The position numbers and the translations under genes were made by a program. Positions 1 to 8,789 of a DNA stretch of 36,032 bases are shown here, piece by piece. The DNA is from Planctomyces sp. SH-PL62. GTDB taxonomy: Bacteria; Planctomycetota; Planctomycetia; Planctomycetales; Planctomycetaceae. The notes below the pieces were generated by a model. It saw only the letters and a program-made list of their open reading frames with translations, did no database searches and was not told the origin of the DNA. Numbering within the stretch: the first letter of the stretch is position 1; every line of letters begins with the position of its first letter. Location: positions 1 to 36,032 of the forward strand of contig CAMDDX010000031.1 of the NCBI GenBank assembly GCA_945893075.1, given 5' to 3'.

Positions 1-1
1 T

Positions 2-139
2 CAGACTACGTTTGAACGCATCTCCCGCGAGTTGCGTTCGCTCGGCTTCCGCTGCGTGACGCTCGACCTGGAAGGCTTCCGGTCGGGCAACCTCAACGCA
101 CTGGTGCCGCTGGAGACTCTGCGAACGAACGCCGGGTGA
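2..139 (+). CDS. larE: LarE C-terminus (partial), ATP-dependent sacrificial sulfur transferase
   Basis: Only the last 45 codons are present; the frame is open from the left edge and ends at TGA 137-139. The segment LGFRCVTLDLEGFRSGNLN matches the conserved tail of LarE, the PP-loop enzyme that donates its own cysteine sulfur to make the nickel-pincer cofactor of lactate racemase and related enzymes. The catalytic N-terminal half lies outside the window, so activity cannot be judged. The following DUF1559 gene starts 21 bp downstream on the same strand with its own ribosome binding site. Identification rests on this short but characteristic tail. Confidence 0.8.
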   Translation, partial: QTTFERISRELRSLGFRCVTLDLEGFRSGNLNALVPLETLRTNAG

Positions 140-160
140 GCGACTTCGGAGGTTGTCTTC

Positions 161-1159
161 ATGCAACGTCCCACGCACGTCCGCTGGTGTTCTCGATTCG
201 GTATGTCTCGTGTTGAGGCGGTGGTCACGATCGGCCTCATCGGGTTTCTGATCACGATGCTCGTGCCAGCGGTGCAAAGTCTGCGCGGACCAAGTCGGCG
301 GATGGAATGTCAAAATAACCTGAAGCAGATTGCGTTGGCGGTCATCGGTTACGCCTCGGCGAACGGCGGCCACATTCCACTTTTGGACGACGGCCAATTC
401 GGTTGGCCGGTGCCTTTGCTGCCGTATTTGGATCAAGCAGCCCTTCATCGAGCGTTGCAGGAAGACCCGCTCTTGGTGGAGACGGAGTCGCGCGCACTGG
501 GAACGCCGTTGCAGATCCACATCAAAGTCCTGACGTGTCCCGTGGACCCGTCCAAAACCGGAAAACATGTTGGCTTGAGTTATGTCGCAAATGCCGGCTG
601 GGGGCGATTTCTTGCCGACGCCAAGACGGAAGCGGTTAGTGAGTCTCGTCCGCATTCAGTCGACGTCGATTGGGATCGTGACGGGAACGTGACTGAAGAC
701 GAGCGCTTGCTGACTCGTGCGACGGGGCTGTTTTGGCGAGCGCACGAGGACGGCTTTCAACTCACATTGGATAACGTCGCCGACGGGGACGGCCAAACCA
801 ACACGATGCTGTTCACAGAGAATACGAACGCTCGGAATTGGCTGTCACGAGAGACGTTTGACATCGGCTTCGTGGTTGAACTGGATCGAATCACGTTTGA
901 GCCGAGCCAAGATGGCCGCGCCGGCTTGAACGTGAAGTCGGCGAATCTCGGTTCCTTTGCGATTCAGCCCAAACCTCGCGTGCAGCCTGGCCGTTCGCCC
1001 GTTCCGAGTTCACAACACACGGGATACTTCAACGTCGCTTTTGCTGACGGCCGAGTCGAGCACGTCAACGTCAACATCGCTCCACGAGTTTATCTCGCGT
1101 CGATGACATGGAACGGTGGCCGACATGGTGAAGACCCGAAGCGGCATTACGATCCGTAG
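161..1159 (+). CDS. DUF1559 domain protein, prepilin-like N-terminus, with an EF-hand-like loop
   Basis: 332 residues. GGAGG (148-152) lies 8 bp before the ATG. The N-terminus has a type IV prepilin processing site, G14 followed by MSRVE and a hydrophobic helix (residues 21-38), then C50-Q-N-N-L-K-Q as usual for the family. The H-x9-DG motif is at H286 to G297 (HTGYFNVAFADG). These proteins form very large paralogous families in Planctomycetes and are thought to be exported, pseudopilin-like surface proteins; exact roles are unknown. Residues 170-181 (DWDRDGNVTEDE) fit a calcium-binding EF-hand loop, D at 1, 3 and 5 and E at 12, which is not a standard part of the domain. It converges with the reductase gene ending at 1178. 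Confidence 0.93.
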   Translation: MQRPTHVRWCSRFGMSRVEAVVTIGLIGFLITMLVPAVQSLRGPSRRMECQNNLKQIALAVIGYASANGGHIPLLDDGQFGWPVPLLPYLDQAALHRALQEDPLLVETESRALGTPLQIHIKVLTCPVDPSKTGKHVGLSYVANAGWGRFLADAKTEAVSESRPHSVDVDWDRDGNVTEDERLLTRATGLFWRAHEDGFQLTLDNVADGDGQTNTMLFTENTNARNWLSRETFDIGFVVELDRITFEPSQDGRAGLNVKSANLGSFAIQPKPRVQPGRSPVPSSQHTGYFNVAFADGRVEHVNVNIAPRVYLASMTWNGGRHGEDPKRHYDP

Positions 1160-1177
1160 GACGAAATGAATTCGGTG

Positions 1178-2338
1178 CTACGGTTCGGCAGTGATCTTCT
1201 CGCGTTTGGCGACCGGCTTATCTCGCCAGCGGAAGTCCATCGCCATTGCTTTGGCGGAGAGCATGTCGAGCAGGTCGCGGTCCATTGTGGGACACGGCAG
1301 ATGCGGACAGGCGGCGTTGAGATTGCTGGTGTCGAATTCGGGATCGTCGCGCCAGTAGGAACTGTAGACCCGGATTTGTTCGTAGAAGAGTTGCTCGATC
1401 TCGGTGGGGTTGTCGAGAGGCTTGCCGTAGCCGCTGAACTCAGTCCCTTTGAAGGCGTAGGCATGTTCGAGCACGTCGCGGATCATCTCGGCGGAGACAC
1501 GTTCGCGTGGAGTCAGGTGGTAGGTCTGACCGTGATGCTGGGGATGCGAGACCAAGTACGAAATGACTTCAGAGACCCAATCGACGGGGATGAAATTCTT
1601 CGTCTCGGTGCCGTCGAGCGAGATGCGAGTTTTCTTATCACCGGTCCCAATCGAGTTGGTCCCGGCCATGCCCATGGACGAGACCAGTGTGTGAGCCAGT
1701 TCGAGGCAGGCATAGAAGCCGTGGAACGTTGAAGTGAAACCGGTCTCCGAATCGCCGACGATGATCGCGGGGCGATAGATCGTGGGCGGACTGAGGAAAT
1801 CGGCGGCGCGGACCAATTTCTCGGCCGCCATTTTGCTCTCTTCGTAGGGGTTGCTCATCTGCTGGCCGACGTCGAGATCGTTCTCCATGATCCGGCCGGT
1901 TCGCAGTCCCGCGACGTAGGCGGTTGAGACGTGATGGAAGTCACGGATGCCCGTTTCGCGGCACAGGTCGAGGGCGTGCTGCGTCCCTTTGATGTTGGAG
2001 CGGTACGGTTCGCTGTCTTCGCTGGTGGCGACGAAGCTCAAGCTGGCGGCGTTGTGGAGAATGCTGTCGCAGTTCTGATCGACCCAATGCCGAGCGTCTG
2101 TGTCGAGGCCGAGGAACGGTTCGCAGATATCCCCTTCGAGAACGTACGGACGGGGCAGCTCCTGTTCGAGGAAGTCTTCCCAAGTTCCCATCAAGCTCTC
2201 GATGCGGTCCGCTCCCGATTGGCGACGGCTGCCGCGGACGAGGACGGCCACTGGCACGTCAGCCAGCAACAAGTCCTTCAGCAGGTAGCGTCCCAGCAGG
2301 CCGGTCGCTCCGGTCAGCAAAATGTGATAGCGCATCAT
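1178..2338 (-). CDS. NAD(P)-dependent reductase of the extended SDR / thioester-reductase-like type
   Basis: 386 residues from the first ATG of an ATG-ATG pair at 2338/2335; the frame stays open upstream to 2398 but those 20 residues are Ser/His-rich and do not look like protein. The Rossmann motif TGATGLLG lies within the first 15 residues (HILLTGATGLLGRYLL) and the active-site Tyr-x3-Lys is in NPYEESKMAAEKL, after a STAYVAG serine region. The overall pattern resembles the NAD-binding_4 (male-sterility / thioester reductase) group acting on acyl or sugar substrates; the substrate is not visible. It follows the exporter gene on the same strand, 287 bp downstream, so co-transcription is possible but not shown. 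No clear Shine-Dalgarno sequence precedes the start. Confidence 0.85.
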   Translation of the reverse strand: MMRYHILLTGATGLLGRYLLKDLLLADVPVAVLVRGSRRQSGADRIESLMGTWEDFLEQELPRPYVLEGDICEPFLGLDTDARHWVDQNCDSILHNAASLSFVATSEDSEPYRSNIKGTQHALDLCRETGIRDFHHVSTAYVAGLRTGRIMENDLDVGQQMSNPYEESKMAAEKLVRAADFLSPPTIYRPAIIVGDSETGFTSTFHGFYACLELAHTLVSSMGMAGTNSIGTGDKKTRISLDGTETKNFIPVDWVSEVISYLVSHPQHHGQTYHLTPRERVSAEMIRDVLEHAYAFKGTEFSGYGKPLDNPTEIEQLFYEQIRVYSSYWRDDPEFDTSNLNAACPHLPCPTMDRDLLDMLSAKAMAMDFRWRDKPVAKREKITAEP

Positions 2339-2625
2339 GTGTGGTGTAGATGACGAAGAAAGGCAGGAGGAACTGGCGGTGTGATGTCTTCTTCCCATCG
2401 ACGGCCCGACGTAATTCCAGGGCCGCCCGCCCGCTTAGGAGTTTAGTCGGTAAATGAGGATTCACAACCAAGTTCTTCGGAGCGCACGGCCGGAAACATC
2501 AGAGTCGAATCCGGTCTTCCAATCGACAGACAGAACCGGCAGGGTCACAGCAATCGGCCAGTCACAGCAGTCCGCGCACCCGATGGGCCGAGCCGAATCC
2601 CGCAACACGGAATTCCGGAAGCAGG

Positions 2626-4857
2626 CTATGCCATCGGATCTTCCTCGGTCGCGTGGAAGATTCGCAGTCCGTTTCGAGTTCGCAGCCATTGCCAGAAATG
2701 CGGGCCCTGCAGTGGCACGCTGCTCAGCGGCCGAGCCTTCACGGCCAACTCGGCCAATCGTTTGGTATGGAAGAAGCCCAGGAGGCAGGGGAGCAACACC
2801 AAGTCTCCGAATTGAGTGGCGAGCAATGTGGCGGCCATCAGCCAGCCGAATTGAGCGGTTGGACCGAAGCTGCTGAAGGTCAGCGCTAACATGGCGATGG
2901 CCATGATCATCGTCGAGTTGAAAATCGGAGGTCCGGTTTTCAAGTGCGCCTCACGAGTGGCTTGTGCTCGACAACCGCATTCCTTGAACGTCGCGTCGTA
3001 GCACACGAGGAAATGGAACGCTCCATCGACAGCGATGCCCATCGCGATGCTGCCGGACATCATCATGCCGATATCCACCGGGCAGTCGATCCAGCCCAGG
3101 AAACCAAACACGACCGCAATGGGCGCGAGGTTCGGCAACATCCCGATGAAGCCCGCTTTCACGGATCGCAGTGCGATGATGAAGACCACCATGATCGACC
3201 AAAACGCCCACACGAACGACGACAGGAAGCCCGCGTAAATGTCTTGCTGAGCCTGTTCGATGAGCGGCGCGATGCCCGTGAATGTGATCGGCGCATCGCC
3301 GACCAGTTCTCGGAGTTCCTGAAAAGTTTGGTCCTGCTGTCCGCGCTGGTCCGCGCGGATGTGAGCCGAGATCCGCCAGTACTGCTCGCCGCCGGCGAGA
3401 AAATCATTGTCCGATTGCCGTTTCTGAGCGCGACCGAGCAGTTGGGTCAATTCCAAGCCGGTCGGCATCTCTTTCGGGAAGAGCGTCGACAACGACATCG
3501 TGTGGACGATGCCGGGATGCGCTGCGATCTTCTGTTCTAATTCTTGAACGTAGCGCAACCGCGCGACGAACGGCAGGCTCGCCAGTTCGGGTGTCCGGCC
3601 GAAATCGACGGTCGCTTCGATCGTGTCCGTGTTCGTGAGATCTTGCTGCAAGCGTTGCACATCGCGCAGCACGATGTTGTCTTTGGGAAAGAATCCGAGC
3701 GGCTCGAGGTGCGAACGGAGCCAGATCGAGCCGATTCCAAAGCAAAGGACGGTCACTGCTCCGACCGCCACCACCTGGCGGCTGCGGACGAGCAACCAAT
3801 CCGCGACCTGCTCGAACCAGCGATGCGAACTGTTGGAGATGCTGCGGTGCGGCGGACAGACCGCGATCACGGCCGGAGTCAGTAACGCTCCGACCAGAAA
3901 GGCCATCACGGAACCCAGCGCTCCCGCTCCGCCGAACTGACGCACCGGAATGAAATTGCTCGCACAAAGCGACCACATCCCGATGGCCCCGGTGAACGCT
4001 GCCAGAAAGCAGGGCCAGAAGGCCGCCCGAAACGCGGTTCCGATGCGATCCGGATGAGCTGGGTCCACCCCTTCGTAGTAGTGCAAGACGTGAACCGAGA
4101 CCTCCAGCGTGAAGACCATCACCATGACCGGCAGTGCGTCGAGCACGAAGTTCATTTCGCCGCCGCAGAATCGCAGGATCGCGACAGTCCCCTGAATCGC
4201 GAAGACCGTGAGTCCCATAATCATGCCGGTCAACGGCCAATCACGGAGTTGGTAGTAGACCAAGCCCGCGCAGATCGCGAGCGAGATTATGAAGAACACT
4301 TTGTTGTTTTCGCGACCACCCAAGCGGTTGAGTTCGGCAATGACCACCGGCGCGCCCGCGAGGTTGACCGACTGACCATCCAGTTGGCAGTACTTCAAGA
4401 CTTCGCGAATGTCGGCCACGGTGCCGGCTCGATCGCGAATCCCATGCTCCGACAACATCACGACGGTCCCGATCCGCTTGCCGTCGCGGGCGACAAAGAG
4501 TCCGCTCAGTCGTTGGGCGATGTCTTCGTCTTTCACGCTGAGTTCGCGCATCACCTCGCGCATGCGTTGCGGGGTCCAGCAGTGACGCACGCCGGGTTGC
4601 CGTTCGACTCGTCCGGCGATGCTTTCGATCAACCCGTCGCCGAGTTTGGCATCGAGGCCGATGAGGATCACTTCCTCCGCCCCGAAGCGAGTCTTGAATT
4701 CTTCGTAGGTTTGTCGAACCTCGGAGTTCTCCGGGAGCCAGGCTTCGATGTCGTTATTCGACGGGATCGCTTCGGCATAGAAGTGAAAGACCGGCAACGC
4801 CGCCAAAGACAGCAGCAACATTCGCAAGCCGTACTTCTGGTAGAACGTCGAGAGCAT
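2626..4857 (-). CDS. RND-superfamily / MMPL-type exporter, Patched-like
   Basis: 743 residues from ATG 4857. The frame is open upstream to a GTG at 4992, but that 45-residue extension is Arg/Pro-rich and precedes the natural start of the first membrane helix. Layout is two repeats: helix, a large periplasmic loop, then five or six helices, seen twice (LLLSLAALPVFHFY ... GLVYYQLRDWPLTGM ... FALGIGS-type second half ... VWAFWSIMVVFIIAL). The motif GSIAMGIAVDGAFHFL in the second half is typical of RND sterol/lipid exporters. Such proteins use proton flux to move lipids or hydrophobic compounds across the inner membrane. Three 16-bp operator-like repeats lie about 135 bp upstream of the ATG, suggesting local repressor control. 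Substrate unknown. Confidence 0.88.
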   Translation of the reverse strand: MLSTFYQKYGLRMLLLSLAALPVFHFYAEAIPSNNDIEAWLPENSEVRQTYEEFKTRFGAEEVILIGLDAKLGDGLIESIAGRVERQPGVRHCWTPQRMREVMRELSVKDEDIAQRLSGLFVARDGKRIGTVVMLSEHGIRDRAGTVADIREVLKYCQLDGQSVNLAGAPVVIAELNRLGGRENNKVFFIISLAICAGLVYYQLRDWPLTGMIMGLTVFAIQGTVAILRFCGGEMNFVLDALPVMVMVFTLEVSVHVLHYYEGVDPAHPDRIGTAFRAAFWPCFLAAFTGAIGMWSLCASNFIPVRQFGGAGALGSVMAFLVGALLTPAVIAVCPPHRSISNSSHRWFEQVADWLLVRSRQVVAVGAVTVLCFGIGSIWLRSHLEPLGFFPKDNIVLRDVQRLQQDLTNTDTIEATVDFGRTPELASLPFVARLRYVQELEQKIAAHPGIVHTMSLSTLFPKEMPTGLELTQLLGRAQKRQSDNDFLAGGEQYWRISAHIRADQRGQQDQTFQELRELVGDAPITFTGIAPLIEQAQQDIYAGFLSSFVWAFWSIMVVFIIALRSVKAGFIGMLPNLAPIAVVFGFLGWIDCPVDIGMMMSGSIAMGIAVDGAFHFLVCYDATFKECGCRAQATREAHLKTGPPIFNSTMIMAIAMLALTFSSFGPTAQFGWLMAATLLATQFGDLVLLPCLLGFFHTKRLAELAVKARPLSSVPLQGPHFWQWLRTRNGLRIFHATEEDPMA

Positions 4858-4992
4858 GATGCGGCCAGATGGGGCGGTGGGGCGTCCGGGGAATGCGTGC
4901 TCGACCGCGCGGGCGAACGGCACCTTGACTGTTCGACACAAGCCAACTCTGCCGGAAAGGCTCGCCTCAGGCGCAAGACGGGCGTGTTGCAC

Positions 4993-5036
4993 TGTGTTTA
5001 TCGAAAACAGTGTTTATCGAACACAGTGTCTATCGA
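4993..5036 (-). promoter_or_regulatory. Three 16-bp operator-like direct repeats (iterons) upstream of the exporter
   Basis: The 11-bp core GTGTTTATCGA (plus strand) starts at 4994, 5010 and 5026, an exact 16-bp period, with one substitution (T to C) in the third copy. Read in the direction of the exporter gene, the units are TCGATAGACACTGTGT, TCGATAAACACTGTTT and TCGATAAACACAGTGC. The middle unit contains the odd-centred dyad AAACAcTGTTT, the size and symmetry of a TetR-family half-site pair. Three units on nearly 1.5 helical turns spacing, placed upstream of an RND pump, fit a repressor operator. No regulator gene is adjacent. Confidence 0.55.
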
Positions 5037-5196
5037 GCCGTTTCAGCCGCGCTCCCAAGGTGTTTCCCCGCCGTTTGCCTCGGCCACACAAGAAACAGAG
5101 TCGCCCCCAAGCAACATCGGAATAGTCTCACCGGTCTTCGGAACCGGACGAGCGAAAAGCCCGACGGGAAATTCCGAAACTCGGAAAGTTTTCTCA

Positions 5197-5260
5197 TGAG
5201 CCGCAGGGCGCTAGCCCCGGTTTGTCGCGACCGAACCGGACGCTAGCGCGTTCCGGCTCA
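5197..5260. repeat. Paired-hairpin dispersed repeat (GAGCCGCAGGGCGCTAGCCCC type)
   Basis: Inverted arms TGAGCCGCAGGGCGCTAGCC... and ...CGCTAGCGCGTTCCGGCTCA enclose about 10 bp. Each arm also has its own small stem (GGGCgctaGCCC in the left arm, ACGCTAGCGCGT in the right). From memory, very similar sequences are scattered through planctomycete genomes; that is recall, not a search. It lies just past the 3' end of the PilZ-like gene, between it and the exporter promoter region, where it could also stop transcription. Confidence 0.75.
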
Positions 5261-5297
5261 GATCGCATAACGAACTCTCACAAAACTGCTGTGAGCG

Positions 5298-5651
5298 TTA
5301 CTCGTTGTCGGCAAGTTTGCTGAGGAATCGTGCGCCGCTCATGAACATGCCGTTGTCGGCAGGGCGGCACCATTCGATGGCGACGCGGTAGCGATACTCG
5401 CGCGTGTCGCTGGCCATCTTGACGGTCGCATCACCGACCGACACCGAACCCCGGTGCAACAGTCCGATGCCGTAGCGGCTGATTTCGCGAGTCATCGCCG
5501 GCACGACCGAGCCACGCGCCGTGACGACTTCTGCCGGGACCGACAGCTCAAGGCGTTCGGCCGAGCGTTCGATCGTCGGATCAACCTTTTCGATGCTTTC
5601 CAAGACTGCGTGCAAATCTTGCAATGTGGGGCGGCTCCAGGGGTCGGCCAT
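5298..5651 (-). CDS. PilZ-like domain protein
   Basis: 117 residues, ATG to TAA. After an N-terminal helix (LQDLHAVLESIEKVDP) comes a beta-rich stretch with TREISRYGIGLLHRG and RYRVAIEWC, which follows the PilZ fold pattern. PilZ domains bind cyclic di-GMP through RxxxR and [D/N]xSxxG. Here the second motif reads ExSxxG (EISRYG) and no clear RxxxR precedes it, so nucleotide binding may be lost or weak. This could link c-di-GMP levels to motility or surface functions, but the neighbours (exporter, lipoprotein) do not settle a role. The 231 bp upstream (5652-5882) contain no gene I can support. Confidence 0.7.
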   Translation of the reverse strand: MADPWSRPTLQDLHAVLESIEKVDPTIERSAERLELSVPAEVVTARGSVVPAMTREISRYGIGLLHRGSVSVGDATVKMASDTREYRYRVAIEWCRPADNGMFMSGARFLSKLADNE

Positions 5652-5882
5652 TTCGTCACTCCGGCATTCGCTGAGGTTTCAGAAAGAATCGCCGAGCGGT
5701 CCAGCCGCTCCAGCCGGACAACTATAGGTCAGCTTTGCGAGGCGCGAGTTGGACGGTCGCCAAATTTTTCTGAGATGCGATTGCCGAAGCCCGACCAAAT
5801 CAGTGACCCCGGCCGGGTGATTTTCGAGTTGCCGTTCCCCTTATGCCGAATGGATCAACCCTGCGGCCATTGCGCCGGATGA

Positions 5883-7652
5883 TTAAGAGTGGCTGCCCGC
5901 TGACGGCGAACGCGGATTCTGAATCGGAGCGGCAGTCATTTCCGTCCGGCGTCGCAAGGCAAACCCGATCCCGACGGCCGAGATCATCGCGCTCAAAACC
6001 AGCAGCGTCCGTTTCCAGCCCCGTGTCCCGGACGGGGTCTCGGCGACGCCGATGGCCGGAGCGAGTTCAGCCATGTCTGGCGGAGCCGGTGCAATTCCCG
6101 CAGCGAATTCGAGCGACGCCAATTGGGGGCCGGTCTCCGCATCCGACTCGACCTTCAGCGACGGCAAGCCGCCTAAATCGTCAGCCGCGCTCGACGGAGC
6201 GTAGTCAGCGGTCGTCAGGCCAGACGAGTTCTCTGCGTCCGACAAGGCTTGCAGAGAAATCTGCCCCGCAGGTCGGGCTCGATTCAGTGACGTTCCGGGA
6301 GCGATTTCGATATTCGCGCCGGAATTGGAATTGATCCGACCCGCCGCACCGTTGTTGTTGTTTGTTCCGGTGGGACTCGACGAACTCCGTTGAAACCGAG
6401 ACGGCAGATTGTTCGTGTCGATGATCAATTCGCCATTGAGCACCGCTCCCTGAGACTTCGCCGGAGACGCGAATTCATCGAGGCTCGCCGGACTGAAATG
6501 ACTTTTGGATACGGGCACACTGTTGGGACGGGTGGTAGCTCGCGGAGCGGGAGCGACTGGCTCTTGTTCCGGTTCTGCCAATTCATCGCGTTCCAGGTCG
6601 CGCCGCCATTGATTGGCCGTTTGCTGCACGCTTTGCCGCCGGTCGATGACTTCCTGGCCGGCGACGGTCTTGGCGGCGTCGGCTGTACGTTTCACGGTCG
6701 GCAGGCTGGCACGAGTCTTCTCCTTCGCTGGTGCCACTCGCGGACTTGGTTCTGCGATCGTGAGCGAGTCGGCCTCCTGCTCGTCAACATCGTCGAGAAA
6801 CTTTTGTTGGATGGTCGCAGCGGTCGGTGTCGTCCGCCGCTCCCGCGACGGAGTTGCGGCTTTCTTCAAAGCCGCACTCTTTTGGGCGGCGAGAGCCTTC
6901 GCTTCGGCGAGAGCTTTCGCTTCCGCGCGTTCTTCCGCCTCTTCCGCCAGTTCGTCTTCCAGGCCCAGGTCGAGGTCTTCGTCATCGAAGTTGACGTTCG
7001 CGACTTTGTCGCTCGGACGTTTGGTGTTCGACGAACTAACCACCGTCTTCTTGAACGGGTCTTCGTCGGCCGGTTTGGCTTTCGCCGTGGTCACCGGTTT
7101 CGTCACTAATTTTTTGGCGTTGGTTTTCGGCGCGGAGGGGCTGGTCTCCGGCAACTCGTCATCAAACAACGAATCATTGAGCAAGTCTGTCACGGGCCGT
7201 TTGCTTGTGTCGGGTCGAGCGAACTGCGGTTGCTCGGCCGGCTTCGCGGGCTTGGACTGAGCAGAGGTGGTCTTGGTCTTATTAGAACGGGATTTCTTGA
7301 GTTCTTCGTCGACCTGTTTGCGAATCGCCAACGCACGCTCGGTGTCATCGTTCGAGGGCTTGCGAATCGAATCGCTCGGCTTCGCTTTGGCTTTCGTCTT
7401 GGGTTCGCTCTTGGCGACCCGCTCATCGTCGTCGTCGACTCGGCGATAGTCGGACTCCGGGCGAACCTTCTTCTTATTGATGAACTTGCCCTTGTCCTTG
7501 TCGGCGAGCTCCTGTTTGTCCGCGTGCGAATCGCGGTCTTTCTTGGAGAACAGCCGGGGACCAGCGTGGCATCCCAGGAAAGAAGTTCCCATGAGGACGG
7601 CCAACCCTACGACGGCGGCCTGACGTCTCGACGCGCGTTTGAATCCGTTCAC
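5883..7652 (-). CDS. Putative lipoprotein with a long disordered Lys/Ala/Pro-rich chain and C-terminal membrane helix
   Basis: 589 residues from GTG 7652, chosen because AGGAAG lies about 7 bp upstream and it leaves a compact signal peptide; an ATG at 7712 in the same frame would add 20 residues. The start reads VNGFKRASRR, a hydrophobic core, then FLGC as a lipobox-like site (Cys 28), although phenylalanine at -3 is atypical. Residues 30 to about 550 are low complexity, rich in K, A, D, E, P and T, with Lys/Glu-Ala coiled stretches near the middle. A hydrophobic helix (RTLLVLSAMISAVGIGFALRRR) sits near the C-terminus. It would span from one membrane surface to another. No enzymatic domain is visible; function unknown. 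Confidence 0.7.
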   Translation of the reverse strand: MNGFKRASRRQAAVVGLAVLMGTSFLGCHAGPRLFSKKDRDSHADKQELADKDKGKFINKKKVRPESDYRRVDDDDERVAKSEPKTKAKAKPSDSIRKPSNDDTERALAIRKQVDEELKKSRSNKTKTTSAQSKPAKPAEQPQFARPDTSKRPVTDLLNDSLFDDELPETSPSAPKTNAKKLVTKPVTTAKAKPADEDPFKKTVVSSSNTKRPSDKVANVNFDDEDLDLGLEDELAEEAEERAEAKALAEAKALAAQKSAALKKAATPSRERRTTPTAATIQQKFLDDVDEQEADSLTIAEPSPRVAPAKEKTRASLPTVKRTADAAKTVAGQEVIDRRQSVQQTANQWRRDLERDELAEPEQEPVAPAPRATTRPNSVPVSKSHFSPASLDEFASPAKSQGAVLNGELIIDTNNLPSRFQRSSSSPTGTNNNNGAAGRINSNSGANIEIAPGTSLNRARPAGQISLQALSDAENSSGLTTADYAPSSAADDLGGLPSLKVESDAETGPQLASLEFAAGIAPAPPDMAELAPAIGVAETPSGTRGWKRTLLVLSAMISAVGIGFALRRRTEMTAAPIQNPRSPSAGSHS

Positions 7653-7863
7653 GGCGTACTTCCTGCGGTTCGATGTTCGTGATGACTCCGGTTCCGTCCG
7701 GAGTTCAGTCATCTCGTTCCATCGACCCCACGCCAGACAACCCCTTAACCAGCTTGTCCAAGCTGTGAAGCCTTAACGAATTGGCAGACGCGACGCAGGT
7801 TGCCGAGTTTGACAGGCAGGCGTCTTACCTCGTCAACACCGCAATGTTCGTCGGGACGCGAGC

Positions 7864-7898
7864 AAAGTAGACGAGTCACTCCGTGACTCGTCTACTTT
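7864..7898. repeat. Perfect 16-bp inverted repeat, CACTCCGTG-core hairpin, terminator-like
   Basis: Arms AAAGTAGACGAGTCAC (7864-7879) and GTGACTCGTCTACTTT (7883-7898) pair perfectly around a TCC loop. It overlaps the stop codon of the SDR gene at 7897 on the minus strand, and the terminal TTT in either direction makes it look like a compact terminator. The GTAGAC arm plus CACTCCGTG core recurs at 15588 and, with GTAGCC arms, at 31050, so it is also a dispersed repeat. Confidence 0.8.
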
Positions 7899-8679
7899 AC
7901 ATCTCGCCGCTGCCCCGGTTTGACCACCAAGGCAGACTCACGCCGCCATCGATGGTCAGCGTGCTGCCGGTCATGTAGTCAGCATCGTCAGACAGGACAT
8001 AGCTGACCGCTTTCGCGATCTCGTCGGGTTGCCCCATGCGGCCCCACGGCAGCTTTTGACCGCCGACCTCAATTTGTTCTTCGCTGAAGAACTTTCGCTC
8101 ACCCGGCGTGTCGATCCAGCCGGGGTGGACGATGTTGACTCGGATGCGCTTCGCCGCGAGCTCAATCGCCGCCGTCCGAGCCATGTGGTCAATCGCCGCT
8201 TTGGCCATGTTGTAGGCCATCGCCGTCGGGATCGGGATCACCGCGTGCGGCGAACTAACCACCACGATCGAGCCGCGCGTCCCTTGCTTCAACATCTGCT
8301 GAGCCGACGCACGCACGCCGTAAAACGCACCCCACATCGAGACGTCGATCGTCCGCTTGAAGCCAGCCATGTCCGCCTCGACCATCAACTGACGATCGCT
8401 GTAAGCAGCGTTCGAAACGAACAAATCGAGACTCCCGAAAGTGCTGGCCGTCTTCGCGACCATCTCTTCGACCGCCGCCTGATCCGCCACATCGGCCTTT
8501 AAGAGCAGAGCTTTCTGGCCGGTCTTCTCAATCTCGTGAGCGACCTCTTCCGCTTGGTCGAGATGCGAGCGGTAATTGATAGCGACGTTCGCCCCCTGTT
8601 TCGCCAACTCGATCGCGATCGCGCGACCAATGCCCAGCGAAGCTCCGGTGATCAATGCGTTACGGCCTGCAAATATCAT
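7897..8679 (-). CDS. SDR-family oxidoreductase (glucose 1-dehydrogenase / FabG-like)
   Basis: 260 residues, the normal size for a classical short-chain dehydrogenase. Cofactor motif TGASLGIG is at residues 11-18, NAA at 90-92, catalytic serine in VVVSSPHAV (142/143), and Tyr156-x3-Lys160 in AYNMAKAAI. The C-terminal YMTGSTLTIDGGVSLPWW is standard. NYRS after beta-2 (residues 35-38) suggests NADP(H) preference, with Arg37 near the 2'-phosphate. It reduces or oxidises a carbonyl/alcohol pair; the substrate is not identifiable. It lies 110 bp downstream of the Fe-S carrier gene on the same strand and ends inside a perfect hairpin. Confidence 0.92.
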   Translation of the reverse strand: MIFAGRNALITGASLGIGRAIAIELAKQGANVAINYRSHLDQAEEVAHEIEKTGQKALLLKADVADQAAVEEMVAKTASTFGSLDLFVSNAAYSDRQLMVEADMAGFKRTIDVSMWGAFYGVRASAQQMLKQGTRGSIVVVSSPHAVIPIPTAMAYNMAKAAIDHMARTAAIELAAKRIRVNIVHPGWIDTPGERKFFSEEQIEVGGQKLPWGRMGQPDEIAKAVSYVLSDDADYMTGSTLTIDGGVSLPWWSNRGSGEM

Positions 8680-8789
8680 GAGAGATTCCCTGTGCGAAGT
8701 ACTCAGACTGAACGGTCGCGAAAGGAAATCAGCCGACCAAGAGAGTTCGGCCGGCTGATGGATTCATCAATACTGACGAGGAAGGTTTG

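Larger units (their letters stand above)
4858..5297. other. 440-bp gap upstream of the exporter gene
   Basis: No convincing coding sequence in either strand. It holds the three-copy 16-bp direct repeat near 4993-5036 and a paired-hairpin repeat at 5197-5260. The part 4858-4990 could be read as an N-terminal extension of the exporter from GTG 4992, but the composition argues against it. Between 5037 and 5196 nothing was recognised. Confidence 0.6.
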
